This document shows, one piece after another, positions 24,816 through 35,033 of a stretch of 46,308 bases of DNA. How positions within the stretch are numbered: position 1 is the stretch's first letter; each line of letters starts with the position of its first letter. The position numbers were made by a program, and so were the translations under genes. Under the pieces are notes generated by a model that made no database searches, was not told where the DNA came from, and saw only the letters and a program-made list of their open reading frames with translations. This DNA comes from Burkholderiaceae bacterium (lineage in GTDB: Bacteria > Pseudomonadota > Gammaproteobacteria > Burkholderiales > Burkholderiaceae_A): contig SGYQ01000012.1 in NCBI GenBank assembly GCA_004214155.1, positions 1 through 46,308 of the forward strand, written 5' to 3'.

Positions 24816-25085
24816 TTACACAAAAAACTCTTCTGCGTTAAAAGCCCCAACCTCCCCACACTCTACGTTGACCTCATCCGCATTAGTTTCTAACCAACCG
24901 ATATTGTCATAACCTGCGTGATCTTTAAAATTTTTATCAAAGAACGTTTGAAAATCTAATTTTCCACTCTTAATATTATTGTAATCCTCATCTTCTAGCT
25001 CAACAGTTATTTCTGCAGATTGCTCGACGGTTCGTGTGACAAACATTCTTACTACTTTTATTCTGCCTTGACCTATAGTCGACAT
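24816..25085 (-). CDS. Acidic hypothetical protein, 89 aa
   Basis: Start at ATG 25085 (MSTIGQGRIKVVRMFV), preceded by AAAGGAA at five bases; the frame is open to 25223 without support. A basic beta-type N-terminus is followed by a strongly acidic remainder (ELEDEDYNN...NADEVNVECGEVGAFNAEEFFV). Soluble. No family recognised. Confidence 0.55.
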   Translation of the reverse strand: MSTIGQGRIKVVRMFVTRTVEQSAEITVELEDEDYNNIKSGKLDFQTFFDKNFKDHAGYDNIGWLETNADEVNVECGEVGAFNAEEFFV

Positions 25086-25728
25086 TGAAATTCCTTTCAC
25101 AAAGGTTTTTGTTTTTTTCAGTTTAGTAGATTCGTATAAATAAATCCAAATGATCTTTACCGTATCAAGATATAATTTGGCAGGCTTTGCAGTCGAATTC
25201 AAGTCCTGGTACAAAATGAACACTTTTCATAAGAGCATTTTTAGAACTAAATAATTACTTTGGCGGATTAGCTTTTTGTAGCCTAGGAGGATCAAAGATG
25301 GTTCGTCAAGATCCGTTATTTTGTTAAGGATAATCTAAACCCTCATAACTACTTAAAGGTTAAAATAAAAATCCAGATAAATAATAAATATTGAATGTAC
25401 TATTTTAAACAAGTAAGTTTTGGTCAAAGTCCAACTCTCCGTTTCCTTCTTAGGAAGGATAAAATTTTACCTTGAAGTTAATGACTTGCTAATTTACTGA
25501 GGGTATAGTTATAAGACTTCTGGTTTTTTGCTATAAAAATTCAAAAAAGAGAGAGTTATTTCATTAGCTGGTAGAGTAGAGAAAGATTTAAGTGAGACAA
25601 AGAGAAAAATGACCCATGGGTGATGCAAAATGATTTTTTCGTATGATACTAACAGAATATATTAGTTTGAGAAGAGGTTAGACTTGCGCCACACAAACGA
25701 GAAAACTTTCTGAGGAAATGGAGAGGCT
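25086..25728. other. Intergenic region
   Basis: 643 bases without a convincing gene. Features seen: a short CCTTC-TTAG-GAAGG hairpin at 25445-25458, and just before it AAGTAAG...TCAAAGTCCAACTCTCCG, which faintly resembles the tRNA-end repeat but is too different to count. Otherwise AT-rich sequence. Confidence 0.35.
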
Positions 25729-25944
25729 ATGTTATTTTTAAGTGAATTGAAGAAAAAAATTAATGAAATAGAAACATTAGGTGAAGATTTTAAAATTGTG
25801 ACTCGGAACAGAGTCGGGAAAGAGGGTAGGATAAGCTTCGGCAAAGATCCGGTGACAGCCAAAGAGGACATCAAATATGTTGAGAGAGATGGCGTAGAGA
25901 TTAGTTATGATAGAGAAAAAGCAATTTTGTTTATCGATAGCTAA
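25729..25944 (+). CDS. Small hypothetical protein, 71 aa
   Basis: GGAG lies about four bases before ATG. Helical start SELKKKINEIETLGEDFKIV, then short beta-like segments with many charged residues (RNRVGKEGRISF...YVERDGVEISYDREKAILFID). Soluble, no family recognised. Lies 140 bases upstream of the antiporter gene in the same direction. Confidence 0.5.
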   Translation: MLFLSELKKKINEIETLGEDFKIVTRNRVGKEGRISFGKDPVTAKEDIKYVERDGVEISYDREKAILFIDS

Positions 25945-26084
25945 TCAAAAAAGTTTGGTAATGGAGATTACAGGATAAGTTTCTCCCTTAGTGTAATATT
26001 TTTGAAAAATAGGTATATACTTGTACAGATTTAGAATACAGTCGACTTTCGTATTCTAGCAATAATCAACTAGCTTAATAAAGT

Positions 26085-27671
26085 ATGATCATTACTCTTG
26101 TCACTTTTGCTTTCTTTTTTGGACTATTAATCAGCCGTATCGGGCTCCCTCCAATGGTTGGGTTTCTTACTGCTGGATTCGCATATAATTTGGCTGGATT
26201 TGAGATTCCAGAAGGTTTGCAAACTATAGCAGACCTGGGGGTGACTCTTTTACTTTTTTCAATTGGATTAAAGCTTAAGATTAAAGATTTAGCTACTGCG
26301 GAAGTTTGGGGGACGTCTGTTGCCCATATAGCAGTGTCAACATTCTTATTTTCTATTGTTATATTTGTTGGCACGCTCTTATTCGAGGTACCGTTTTTTG
26401 ACTTGTCTATACCAGCTATTATCGTACTAGCATTCGGTCTTTCTTTTTCTAGTACTGTCTACGCTGTAAAAGTTCTAGAAGACAAAGGTGACATGGGAGC
26501 TTTTTACGGAAAGATTGCAATAGGTATTTTAGTCATGCAAGATATTTTTGCTGTTATATTTTTAGCAGTTAGCGAAGGAAAGTATCCCAGTATTTATGCA
26601 TTACTGGTCTTGTTATTATTTTTGCCTCCCGTGAAGAAGCTAATCTATAAGCTTATTGATCATGCTGGCTATGGTGAATTATTAGTTGTTAGCGGGCTTT
26701 TTTTTGCTTTGGTCGCAGGTTATGAATTTTTCTATTCAGTTGATCTAAAAGGAGATCTAGGTGCCCTTATCCTTGGAATTGTGATTTCAAATCATCCGAA
26801 GTCTAAAGCGCTAGCAAAATCCTTATTTAGCTTTAAAGAATTAATGCTGGTTGGTTTTTTCTTATCTGTTGGAATGCAGGGGTTGCCAACCATTCCAATC
26901 ATTTTAACTGCAATAGGATTAGTGTTAATACTTCCTGCAAAAACGTGGTTGTATTTTTTTATTACATCACGTTTTGGTTTGAGGTCGAGAACAAGCTTGC
27001 TTAATGCAATAACACTAGGAAATTTTTCTGAATTTGGATTAATTGTAGCTGCACTTGGTGTTTCACAAGGATTCCTTTCCGTTGAATGGTTATTAGTTAT
27101 TGCAATTGCAGTAAGTATCAGTTTTGCTACTGCTGCACCGTTTAGTAAAAATACGGAAGAAATTTATCAAAGGTATAAAGAGGCATTATATTCTTTTCAG
27201 AAAGATACTCTTCATCCCAAAGATAAGGTTTTGGATACGGGTGAAGCTACAATACTGATTATCGGTATGGGAAGAGTTGGAACTGGAGCTTATAGAGTCC
27301 TAGAGCAAGCCAGGCCGGGAAAAGTTCTTGGAATTGAGTTAAATGACGACCGCGCTGCAGATTTAAGGAATCAAGGTTTTAATGTAGAGGTAGCTGATGC
27401 TACGGATACGGACTTTTGGAACATGGTACATCAGGCGAAATCGATAGAAGAGATGATCATTCTTTCTATGCCAAATCATATGAGTAATGTCTATGCTGCA
27501 GAAAGGATTCAGGCGAGCGACGTAGATTGCAAAGTGGTTGCAATAGCGAAGCATGAAACTGAAGTTGATGGTTTATCTAAAATGGGCATTCCTTCGTTCA
27601 ATCTGTACCGAGAGGCTGGAGAGGGGCTAGCAGACGAAGCTCTAAATCAATTGGGCTTGAAAAATCAGTAA
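26085..27671 (+). CDS. CPA2-family cation:proton antiporter with RCK domain (Kef/YbaL-like)
   Basis: 528 aa. Residues 1-365 hold about 12 membrane segments of the Na+/H+ exchanger type, including LGVTLLLFSIGLKL, AFGLSFSSTVYAVKVLED and KGDLGALILGIVIS, which carry the polar residues of the ion path. Residues ~385-528 form a TrkA-N/RCK domain: ATILIIGMGRVGTGAYRVL with an NAD-binding GxGxxG and an acidic strand end (GIEL). K+ or Na+ efflux gated by nucleotide is expected. Unlike KefB/C, no separate quinone oxidoreductase lies beside it. No clear ribosome-binding site. Confidence 0.85.
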   Translation: MIITLVTFAFFFGLLISRIGLPPMVGFLTAGFAYNLAGFEIPEGLQTIADLGVTLLLFSIGLKLKIKDLATAEVWGTSVAHIAVSTFLFSIVIFVGTLLFEVPFFDLSIPAIIVLAFGLSFSSTVYAVKVLEDKGDMGAFYGKIAIGILVMQDIFAVIFLAVSEGKYPSIYALLVLLLFLPPVKKLIYKLIDHAGYGELLVVSGLFFALVAGYEFFYSVDLKGDLGALILGIVISNHPKSKALAKSLFSFKELMLVGFFLSVGMQGLPTIPIILTAIGLVLILPAKTWLYFFITSRFGLRSRTSLLNAITLGNFSEFGLIVAALGVSQGFLSVEWLLVIAIAVSISFATAAPFSKNTEEIYQRYKEALYSFQKDTLHPKDKVLDTGEATILIIGMGRVGTGAYRVLEQARPGKVLGIELNDDRAADLRNQGFNVEVADATDTDFWNMVHQAKSIEEMIILSMPNHMSNVYAAERIQASDVDCKVVAIAKHETEVDGLSKMGIPSFNLYREAGEGLADEALNQLGLKNQ

Positions 27672-27804
27672 TTATCTATTTTTAATTTACCACTAGTATT
27701 GAGTAACAATAAATAGTCCATATGCGAGCAGACAATTACAGTTATCTCTGATAGAAAAATTATAATGTTTGAATTTGGGTAGACTTGATAAACTGTCATC
27801 TACA

Positions 27805-28788
27805 TTAAAAAATCTTATCCCTGTTGCTAGGCTCATCCCAGTCAATGTTTGGCAAAATTGGTACTATGCGCGTTGGATTGATCGTCTCGTGACTTTCGTA
27901 ATAGTGGTTACGTGCATGCTTCATGTTGACGGTTTTTATAATGCCAGGCCACTGGTACAGATCACGAGTGTATCCCCATAAGTTTGGATAATCTACTATA
28001 CGCTTAATTGAGCATTTGAAATGACTGTGGTAGATACTATCAAAACGATAAAGCGTCGGGAACAACCTCCAGTCAGACTCATAAGGCGTATTCCCGTGCA
28101 AAAAGCGCGCGTTTCCTAGACGGTCCTCTAACCAATTTAGTGTTTCAAATAAAGGATAAACTGCTTCCTCATATGCTTTCCGAGTGGTAGAAAAGCCTGA
28201 TTTGTAGACACCATTATTTACGGTGTGATAAATACGATAGTTAATTTTATCAATTTCATCCTGAAGATGTGCAGGGTAGTAATCGCCATAATTAGCTTCA
28301 ATTTCATCAAAAGCAGAATTTAACATGCGGATGATTTCCGAGGACTCATTTGAAACGATTGTATTTTGATCTTTATCCCAAAGAATTGGAACGGTAACGC
28401 GCCCAGTATAATTTTTGTCTGCCATGGTATACAGTTGATGTGCAAATTCAAGATCAAATAAATGATCGCCTACTATTCCTTGCTCATCTTTATTAAACGT
28501 CCAGCCTTGCTCAGCCATGTACCAATGAACAAACGACACATCTATAGTTTTCTCCAATCCTTTAAGCTTTCGGTAAATTAAAACGCGATGTACCCAGGGG
28601 CAAGCGTAGCTCGCATAAAGATGGTAGCGTCCAGTTTCCGCTTTAAAGCCAGCCTTGCCTGTTGGACCAGCAGAACCGTCTTTCGTAATCCAGTTACGGA
28701 ACTGTGCGATACTGCGTTCGAATTTACCACCAGTTGACATGGTGTCGTACCACTGATCAAGCCATTTACCTTCGATGAGAAGCCCCAT
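27805..28788 (-). CDS. yqjG: Glutathionyl-hydroquinone reductase (YqjG/ECM4 type)
   Basis: 327 aa, the usual length. Xi-class GST: catalytic Cys63 in YASYACPWVHRVL, followed by GLEKTIDVSFVHWYM, VPILWDKDQNTIVSNESSEIIRML and the C-terminal FPTLYRFDSIYHSHFKCSIKRI and YPNLWGYTRDLYQWPGI stretches that define the family. It reduces glutathionyl-hydroquinones to hydroquinones and GSH. GAGGAT precedes the ATG by five bases. A monocistronic gene. Confidence 0.93.
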   Translation of the reverse strand: MGLLIEGKWLDQWYDTMSTGGKFERSIAQFRNWITKDGSAGPTGKAGFKAETGRYHLYASYACPWVHRVLIYRKLKGLEKTIDVSFVHWYMAEQGWTFNKDEQGIVGDHLFDLEFAHQLYTMADKNYTGRVTVPILWDKDQNTIVSNESSEIIRMLNSAFDEIEANYGDYYPAHLQDEIDKINYRIYHTVNNGVYKSGFSTTRKAYEEAVYPLFETLNWLEDRLGNARFLHGNTPYESDWRLFPTLYRFDSIYHSHFKCSIKRIVDYPNLWGYTRDLYQWPGIIKTVNMKHARNHYYESHETINPTRIVPILPNIDWDEPSNRDKIF

Positions 28789-29158
28789 TTTTATCCTCTA
28801 TAGTAATGTATCCATGTTATATGTCCGTATGAATCAATATCGTATTAGTAATTTATTATCAATTACTGAACTACCGAACTTTTGCAGATTTCAATACTCT
28901 GATAACTAAGTGTAATGACTTTCTGTATTGTCGTTAGTTCGTAATTGCTTTGCATTTTAAACGGTCACCTCGGGGATTTAACTTTTATACGTATTGAAAA
29001 GAATTTAAAATTGTTGTGGAATTTCCCTTTTTTTAATGGCTTTCTTATGAAAACACAAATTGTGATTATTATCCTCTGCATGACACTTCCTGCGCTTTAT
29101 GTCTTTTTTATATCATTGGCATAGGTTGTTGGGTTTACTTTACAAAAATTTATAATTC
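28789..29158. other. Intergenic region
   Basis: 370 AT-rich bases between divergent genes. A 25-codon ATG frame at 29047-29124 reads MKTQIVIIILCMTLPALYVF and so on, wholly hydrophobic. It could be a tiny membrane peptide, but it has no ribosome-binding site. Nothing else stands out. Confidence 0.3.
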
Positions 29159-29371
29159 ATGCTTACCTTCGTAAAAATAATACTCTACGGTGTTCTTGCT
29201 ACTGTTTCAGCAAAGGTTGGAATATCCATTTTTTATATAATCTTTCCTCCAGAAAGTTACAGTTCCATAGATCATTTCCAGGCGATAACTGCGGCAATTG
29301 TTGGAGTTGTCTGCGCGTCAATTTTTTTAATACTAATGGTTAGGTCTGTAACTGCAGGTAAAAAGAAATAG
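29159..29371 (+). CDS. Small two-segment membrane protein, 70 aa
   Basis: Two hydrophobic segments (about 4-29 and 42-63) joined by FPPESYSSIDHFQ and ended by a basic RSVTAGKKK, so both ends are probably cytoplasmic. No family recognised, no clear ribosome-binding site. Confidence 0.45.
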   Translation: MLTFVKIILYGVLATVSAKVGISIFYIIFPPESYSSIDHFQAITAAIVGVVCASIFLILMVRSVTAGKKK

Positions 29372-29616
29372 TTGTCGATTAAAACACCTAGTATGGTGAA
29401 GTTAGAGATTTTTGAAGAAATGAAAATTTTATTGATAAACTAAAAAAGTTGAAACGATGTTACTGGGATATTGTGATTTGAGAAAGATAATTATGTGTTG
29501 ACAAAAAAATTAACCGTACTACATCAAATGCACTGCGTCTAGATAAACAATCAGTATTATCTCGTATAATGGAATTTAGAAAAAATCAGAGTATATGACA
29601 AGGAGATGATTAAATT

Positions 29617-29958
29617 ATGGAAAAATCAATTTTCGAAAAAATTCTTTCTAAAGAAATTCCCTCAGAAATAATATACGAGACGGAACATGTGTTTGCGATT
29701 AATGATATTAAGCCTGTTGCTCCTGTTCATATTCTTGTCATTCCGAAGATGAAAATAGCTACTATAAATGATTTAGAAGGCAAGGATATGGATCTGATCG
29801 GTGAAATTGTACTCACAGCGAAAAAACTAGCGTTTGAACGAGGAATTCAAGATAGTGGATACAGACTTATTTGGAACACTAACGGTCATGGCCAACAAAC
29901 TGTCTACCATATTCATTTGCATTTAATTGGTGGGAAGCAACTTTCCTGGAGTTTTTAA
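29617..29958 (+). CDS. HIT-family nucleotide hydrolase (HinT-like)
   Basis: 113 aa. The histidine triad H98-I-H100-L-H102 is complete, and the first half (SIFEKILSKEIPSEIIYETEHVFAINDIKP) matches HinT. It hydrolyses purine nucleoside phosphoramidates. GGAG lies 11 bases upstream. The end GGKQLSWSF replaces the common GGRxMxWPPG, a small deviation. Confidence 0.92.
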   Translation: MEKSIFEKILSKEIPSEIIYETEHVFAINDIKPVAPVHILVIPKMKIATINDLEGKDMDLIGEIVLTAKKLAFERGIQDSGYRLIWNTNGHGQQTVYHIHLHLIGGKQLSWSF

Positions 29959-30015
29959 TTTAAATTAGTTTTTTATAAAAAAAAACTTATCAATATCCTC
30001 ATTAAACAGGTGCTT

Positions 30016-30231
30016 ATGAGTTCCAATATTAAAAAAAGAAAGAGAACTTTGTTTTTCTGGCTAACGTTTTGTTTTTTTTTCCTTCTTTATTTGATGTTCT
30101 ACGGTAGTTTGGCTTATGAATTTGGCTTTCTGTACATCTGGGGCGTAGGGTTAGTAGCGTCATTCTTCTTCGCATGGTTTTTGTCAATTATTGCAATTGT
30201 TTTAAAGAATGGGAGTTCTAAGAGGGGCTAG
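30016..30231 (+). CDS. Small two-segment membrane protein, 71 aa
   Basis: Basic start MSSNIKKRKR, then two aromatic-rich membrane segments (LFFWLTFCFFFLLYLMFYG and IWGVGLVASFFFAWFLSII) and a basic tail. Resembles DUF485-type small membrane proteins in layout only. Starts 58 bases after the HIT gene in the same direction. A GTG at 30010 is an alternative start. Confidence 0.45.
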   Translation: MSSNIKKRKRTLFFWLTFCFFFLLYLMFYGSLAYEFGFLYIWGVGLVASFFFAWFLSIIAIVLKNGSSKRG

Positions 30232-30428
30232 GGCTACCCTGGAAATAATCAATTTGTTGTGAATCCAATTCCTAAGTCCCGTTAATCTGAATTTACGACA
30301 AAAAATTTGTTTATCGTAGAAATCGCTTAAAGCATATATACGTGATTTACGAAAACTAGAAGAAAGTCAAAAAAATAGGAAACTTTTTCCATATTTGTGA
30401 ATCCGAATCACTATTTTGGGAGAGTTCT

Positions 30429-31379
30429 ATGTCATATCACAGTTACAGCACACCGGTTAGTAGTATCAATCCTAGTGTTGACTACGAGGTATCAGTTTTT
30501 CACACCGAACAGGGACATAGATATCAATTTAATTCCTCGGGAGAGGCTGCTGAAACGATTGAACTTATTTCTGGCCAGACCTACACGTTTTCGTTGGCCA
30601 GTTCAGCATTAAGTCATCCATTCAAGTTCTCTGAAATTTCGGATGGAGTTCATGCCGGGGGTCTTTCATACGACACTGGGGTAACCTACACGCAGGGAAC
30701 AGATGCATTTAGCTTTGTTCCAAAAAATGGTGCTTCGGATCTTTACTACTATTGTTCCGTTCACTCTGGAATGGGGGGTAAGATACGGATTCTCGATTAC
30801 AATAATACAAGTGCGAATGAATCCTTTATTGCGGAAGGTTCTGGATATACTTTTGAAACCTCTGGAAATTATGAGTTATACAGTTTGAGGAATGAGGGTG
30901 GACCTTGGTATCTGACTTCATCATCCTATGGAACAGATACGTTAAATGGGTTTAAAAGAATCGAATTTAACAATGGTACTCTCGCTCTCGATATTGATGC
31001 TGGTGAAACCGCAGGCCAGGCATACAGACTTTATCAGGCTGCTTTCGCACGCACTCCGGATATGCCTGGCGTAGCCTATCATATGAATGATATGGAAAAT
31101 AATGGTTTATCAATACAACAAATCGCATCCAATTTTATGGCATCCCCGGAATTTAAAACGCAATACGGAGAAAACTTAAGTGATGATGCTTATATAAATG
31201 CGTTATACCAAAATGTGTTAGGTAGAGGTGCTAGTGATGATGAAGTCGCGTATTATCAGGACCATTTTGATAGAGGAATATGGGATAGACCACAAGTTAT
31301 GATTAACTTTGCAGAGTCACCAGAAAACCTGGCGTTAGTTGGGCCGGATATAACTAGTGGAATCTGGATGCCCTTTTGA
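30429..31379 (+). CDS. Cupredoxin-like + DUF4214 protein
   Basis: 316 aa, GGGAGA just before the ATG. Residues ~18-122 form a cupredoxin fold with a plausible type 1 copper set: His63 (LSHPFKF), Cys109, His112 and Met115 in YYYCSVHSGMGG. A linker follows (125-195). Residues ~205-300 are a DUF4214 unit: AYRLYQAAFARTPDMPGVAYHM...FMASPEFKTQYG...LYQNVLGRGASDDEVAYYQ. There is no N-terminal signal peptide; DUF4214 proteins are often exported or extracellular, so a C-terminal type I-like signal is possible. Blue-copper or copper-binding role on the surface is inferred; substrate unknown. Confidence 0.75.
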   Translation: MSYHSYSTPVSSINPSVDYEVSVFHTEQGHRYQFNSSGEAAETIELISGQTYTFSLASSALSHPFKFSEISDGVHAGGLSYDTGVTYTQGTDAFSFVPKNGASDLYYYCSVHSGMGGKIRILDYNNTSANESFIAEGSGYTFETSGNYELYSLRNEGGPWYLTSSSYGTDTLNGFKRIEFNNGTLALDIDAGETAGQAYRLYQAAFARTPDMPGVAYHMNDMENNGLSIQQIASNFMASPEFKTQYGENLSDDAYINALYQNVLGRGASDDEVAYYQDHFDRGIWDRPQVMINFAESPENLALVGPDITSGIWMPF

Positions 31380-31560
31380 TTGTATCAAGTATATTTAACT
31401 TTACGCACTCTCTGAAACAACTTTTTTGTTAGCACCCTCCGTCATAGTACTCCTGGCAGTAAAATTAACGTTAGATTACCCTATTATTTGTTACCATGTA
31501 CTGCATTGGTTTTAAAAGAGATTGCCTTTTACTAATTAATATAAAGAGATGATAGTTAAA

Positions 31561-31812
31561 ATGAAGTACCTTTTTATCTTGCCTTTACTCGCTGTTGTGA
31601 CTAGTTGTGCTCCACCATTAGAAGATGAGTGCTATAGCACTTTCATGGATCAATGGGACGCCGCTGTTATATCTGAAAAAGATGGTGAAAAGTTTAGATT
31701 TATTTCTAACGAAAATTCAGATGGTGTATTAGATCAGCAGTATTATCCAGATACTAAGGGCGGGAAAACTTTATTTGAGTCTCATGTCTGGTCCAAGTGT
31801 ACAGGAAGGTAA
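31561..31812 (+). CDS. Small lipoprotein, 83 aa
   Basis: Start taken at ATG 31561 (MKYLFILPLLAVVTSCAPP), giving a textbook lipoprotein signal with lipobox VTSC; an ATG at 31549 adds four residues. The mature part is about 67 residues, acidic, with two further cysteines (DECYSTF and SKCTGR). The residue after the lipidated Cys is Ala, so outer-membrane sorting is likely. Function unknown. Confidence 0.65.
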   Translation: MKYLFILPLLAVVTSCAPPLEDECYSTFMDQWDAAVISEKDGEKFRFISNENSDGVLDQQYYPDTKGGKTLFESHVWSKCTGR

Positions 31813-32046
31813 AGTACAACTATTTTAAAAATGTTACATCACTAAATAATGCGGGAGATCGTTGGTAGAAATAAACTCTACAAAACCAGATAAAGTTACA
31901 ACTGAATTATATCCATACAGTACGGGTTAAATTATTACGGAGTTTTCTCTTGCCGATATTATGTTAGTTTTCGTTACGCGGCCCAGCTCTATTTTATATA
32001 TTAAGTAACAATTAGGTTACTCATCAATACATAAAAAATTAGTACC

Positions 32047-32619
32047 ATGATCACTAATTACGTAGAAAAACTTAAGCAATATATTAATGAAAACGAAGAA
32101 ATTTCTACCTTTGATTTGGTTGGAATTATGGGGGTGCATAATTCATTTCTAATATTGTTATTAATTCTATCAGTACTAAATATTATTCTTGCTCCATTGC
32201 CTATTAATTCATTTATTCTTGGTATTCCTCTAATTTTTTTCTCCATTTGTTACCTGTTCGGATTCAAGGAAGTTATATTTTTAAAAAAACTTTTTAAAAA
32301 ATCTGTTAAGTGCATAGCATGGAGAAAACACATAGATAAAGTTTCTAATTATATTGAAAAAATTTTTGTAATATCAAAACCTCGTTGTTATTATTTGTCT
32401 CAATTGCATAGAAGGTTTATCTCTGGTTTTATTTTATTTATTATTTCTCTATTAATCTTCCTACCGATACCCTTCATAAATACTTCCGGTTCTGTGACTA
32501 TGATTATGGTTTTGCTAGGCATTATACAAAAAGATGGTCTTTTTTTAACAATTGGGTATTTGCTGTTTGCGATGCATATAATATTCTCTAGTGTGCTTAT
32601 CTACCTTGTTTTAGGCTAG
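32047..32619 (+). CDS. ExoD-family membrane protein
   Basis: 190 aa. Family features: an N-terminal helix (KLKQYINENEEISTFDLVGIMG), a hydrophobic segment with PLPINSFILGIPLIFFSICYLFGF, a paired amphipathic middle part, then FLPIPFINTSGSVTMIMVLLGIIQKDGLFL and a last membrane segment. ExoD was named for exopolysaccharide synthesis in rhizobia; its mechanism is not known. Monocistronic by appearance. Confidence 0.8.
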   Translation: MITNYVEKLKQYINENEEISTFDLVGIMGVHNSFLILLLILSVLNIILAPLPINSFILGIPLIFFSICYLFGFKEVIFLKKLFKKSVKCIAWRKHIDKVSNYIEKIFVISKPRCYYLSQLHRRFISGFILFIISLLIFLPIPFINTSGSVTMIMVLLGIIQKDGLFLTIGYLLFAMHIIFSSVLIYLVLG

Positions 32620-32715
32620 AGAAAATGAAATTTCTTCTTCCATGTAATTGCTACCTAAGGCGAATAGTGGGAAAATTTTAGGTAATGAAATACTTAATTT
32701 TGGTATTATCAACAC

Positions 32716-34939
32716 ATGAAAAATTACCTGTTTTCGTTTTTGACTTCAGTTACTTTAGTGTTATCAGGTGTTCTATATGCACAAGGTAGTCTGGAAGAAA
32801 ACAAAAACAATCTTTTTATTATTGATGATCAGACTACAATATCTTTTTCAATCCCTGAAGATAGATACCTCTACTCAAAGTCTGTTAATGAAAATATAAG
32901 TCTTCTTGATCTAAATAATATTAATTTTTTTCAACATAAGGAGTTTTTTAATGTCGAATCTTATCAATTTTATGTTAAAAAAGTTCGAATTAAAAATAAC
33001 GCCATTGAGCGCAAGAGGATTAGTGTAACTACTTCGGCAGAGAGAGTTCCTAATCATATTAAAAGTGAATTTTTCTTAATATCGGGTAATGACTATAAGA
33101 GCTTTGTGAATGATTCTGGTGGACGTAATGTAAATAGTTTAGCGTCAGTTAATCCTGGAAAAGTAAAAGAGCAAAGTTTCAAACTTCGACACTTTACTTT
33201 TAATATAGAGCCAGGACAGGCAGTAGACATATTTTATAAATATTAAGCTTCGAATAAGATAAACTCTTTTGCAAATAAGTTATTGTTCTATCATACCGAA
33301 AAATTTCAGGAAGCTAGGAGATTTGGGTTGTGGTTAGAGGGTATTATTTTTGGCTCTTTGATAGCCTTAGCAATTTTTTCGTTTTATTCCTACTCCCAGA
33401 TTAAAGACAGGACCACTTTATACTACGGACTTTGGCTGATTACTGCGATGGGTGCAGTCATTGGGCAAGGTACTCATGATGGAACAAGATTGTTTGAGTT
33501 TATCATGCGCCCATTTGATGAAAATCCATTTTTTGACACTGCATTTCCTTCGACAGTAGCTGCGATTGTAGGTTACAGTCAGGCGATGATGTTTGTCGTT
33601 TTTGCTAGACAGTTTATAAACTTAAAACAATATTATCCATTTGCTTTTCAACTTACAAATCTTTACCTTATTTGGTACGCAACACATTTTATTGTTTTTA
33701 GATTGTTTGACATTGAAGTTGATTTACGCCTAATTTGGTATCCGTTAATTATCTCCACATTGCTTGTCTTGCTTTTGATTTACTACTATGCCTTTATGAG
33801 ATATAAGTCTGGCATGGTACTAGCTAAAATTTTTATTATTGGGATGTTGCCCTATTTAGTATTCAGAATATTTGGTCTTTTAGGTCTTTTGGGAATTCAA
33901 CAACCGTTTGCATACCTACCGGATAGTGGAATTGAGTTCTTTTTGAATCACAATACAATTACGCAGGCAGTAGGTTTATTGGTACAAGCGATTATAATGT
34001 CTTTGGTTCTAGCTAAGCGTACGAAGTTTTTGCAAGATGAGTTAAATGAGAATATTCAGAAGCAGGTAGATGAAGCTGAGAGGCAGAAAGTTGTATTGGA
34101 AGAGACTGTGCTAGAGAGAACAAGTGAGTTGAGAGAAAAGAGTACGATGATGGAGTGGATTTCTCATCAGCTTGCTAAGTATATTCCTCCTCAGATTCAT
34201 GAAGCATTGTTTGCTGGCAAGGTGGATACGGAGATTACAACACGAAGAAGGAAGTTAACGGTGTTCTTTAGTGATATAAAGAACTTCACTGCAACTTCAG
34301 AGAATATGCAACCTGAGGATTTGACGAAGTATCTGAATGAGTATTTTTCCGAGATGACAAAGATTGCTGTGAAACATGGAGCCACGATTGATAAGTATAT
34401 TGGAGATTCTATGATGGTATTTTTCGGGGATCCAGGGACAAGAGGAGAAAAGGAAGATGCCAGGACTTGTATAGAGATGGCATTGGTAGATGCAAACAAG
34501 AATGGTTGAGTTACGAGAGAAGTGGGCTCAAGAGGGTTTTGCAGAACCCTTTGAGATTAGGATGGGTGTGAATACGGGGTATTGTAACGTTGGCAATTTT
34601 GGAAGTGATCAGAGGCTGACTTACACCATTATCGGTGGAGAAGTGAATGTAGCAGCGAGGCTGGAGAGTGTAGCGGAGGTGAATGGATTGTATCTGAGTT
34701 ATGAGACCTATGCCCATGTGCAGGATATGGTAGATGTTGAGCAAAAAGAAGCGATAAAGATGAAGGGGATTAATCGAGATATACGGATATATTCTGTGAA
34801 GGGGAGAAAGGAAGACGGAAAAGAAAAGACTACAGTCACCAAAGTTACGAAACCCACAAAGAAAGAACTTACAGAAATCGAAAAACTAAAAGAGGAACTA
34901 TCACTTATTAAATTAGAAATAAAAAAACTTAAGAGTTAG
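32716..34939 (+). pseudogene. Interrupted 7TM-receptor adenylate cyclase (7TMR-DISM type)
   Basis: One gene in three pieces. Part 1 (to TAA 33244-33246): signal peptide and a periplasmic beta domain. The same frame continues after the TAA (ASNKINSFANKLLFYHTEKF) into seven membrane segments, a coiled coil and the first half of a class III cyclase domain (FFSDIKNFTATSE, DKYIGDSMMVFFGDP). At ~34480-34510 a frameshift ends it (VDANKNG stop); the other frame resumes MQTRMVELREKW...YTIIGGEVNVAARLES. A nonsense change plus an indel make an inactive pseudogene the best reading; a sequencing indel could explain the second only. Confidence 0.8.
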
Positions 34940-35033
34940 ATGGTTCTTATTCTGAATTTCTTTTCTGCAAAGGTGTAGCCTGGCACATTAAATTTGAGTT
35001 TAACTTGAGAGTCCGTATTTGATCTACCCTACA

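Noticed and set aside
25400-25460. A ninth tRNA-end repeat
   Set aside because: TCAAAGTCCAACTCTCCG is vaguely similar, but the left arm and middle do not align, so it may be chance.
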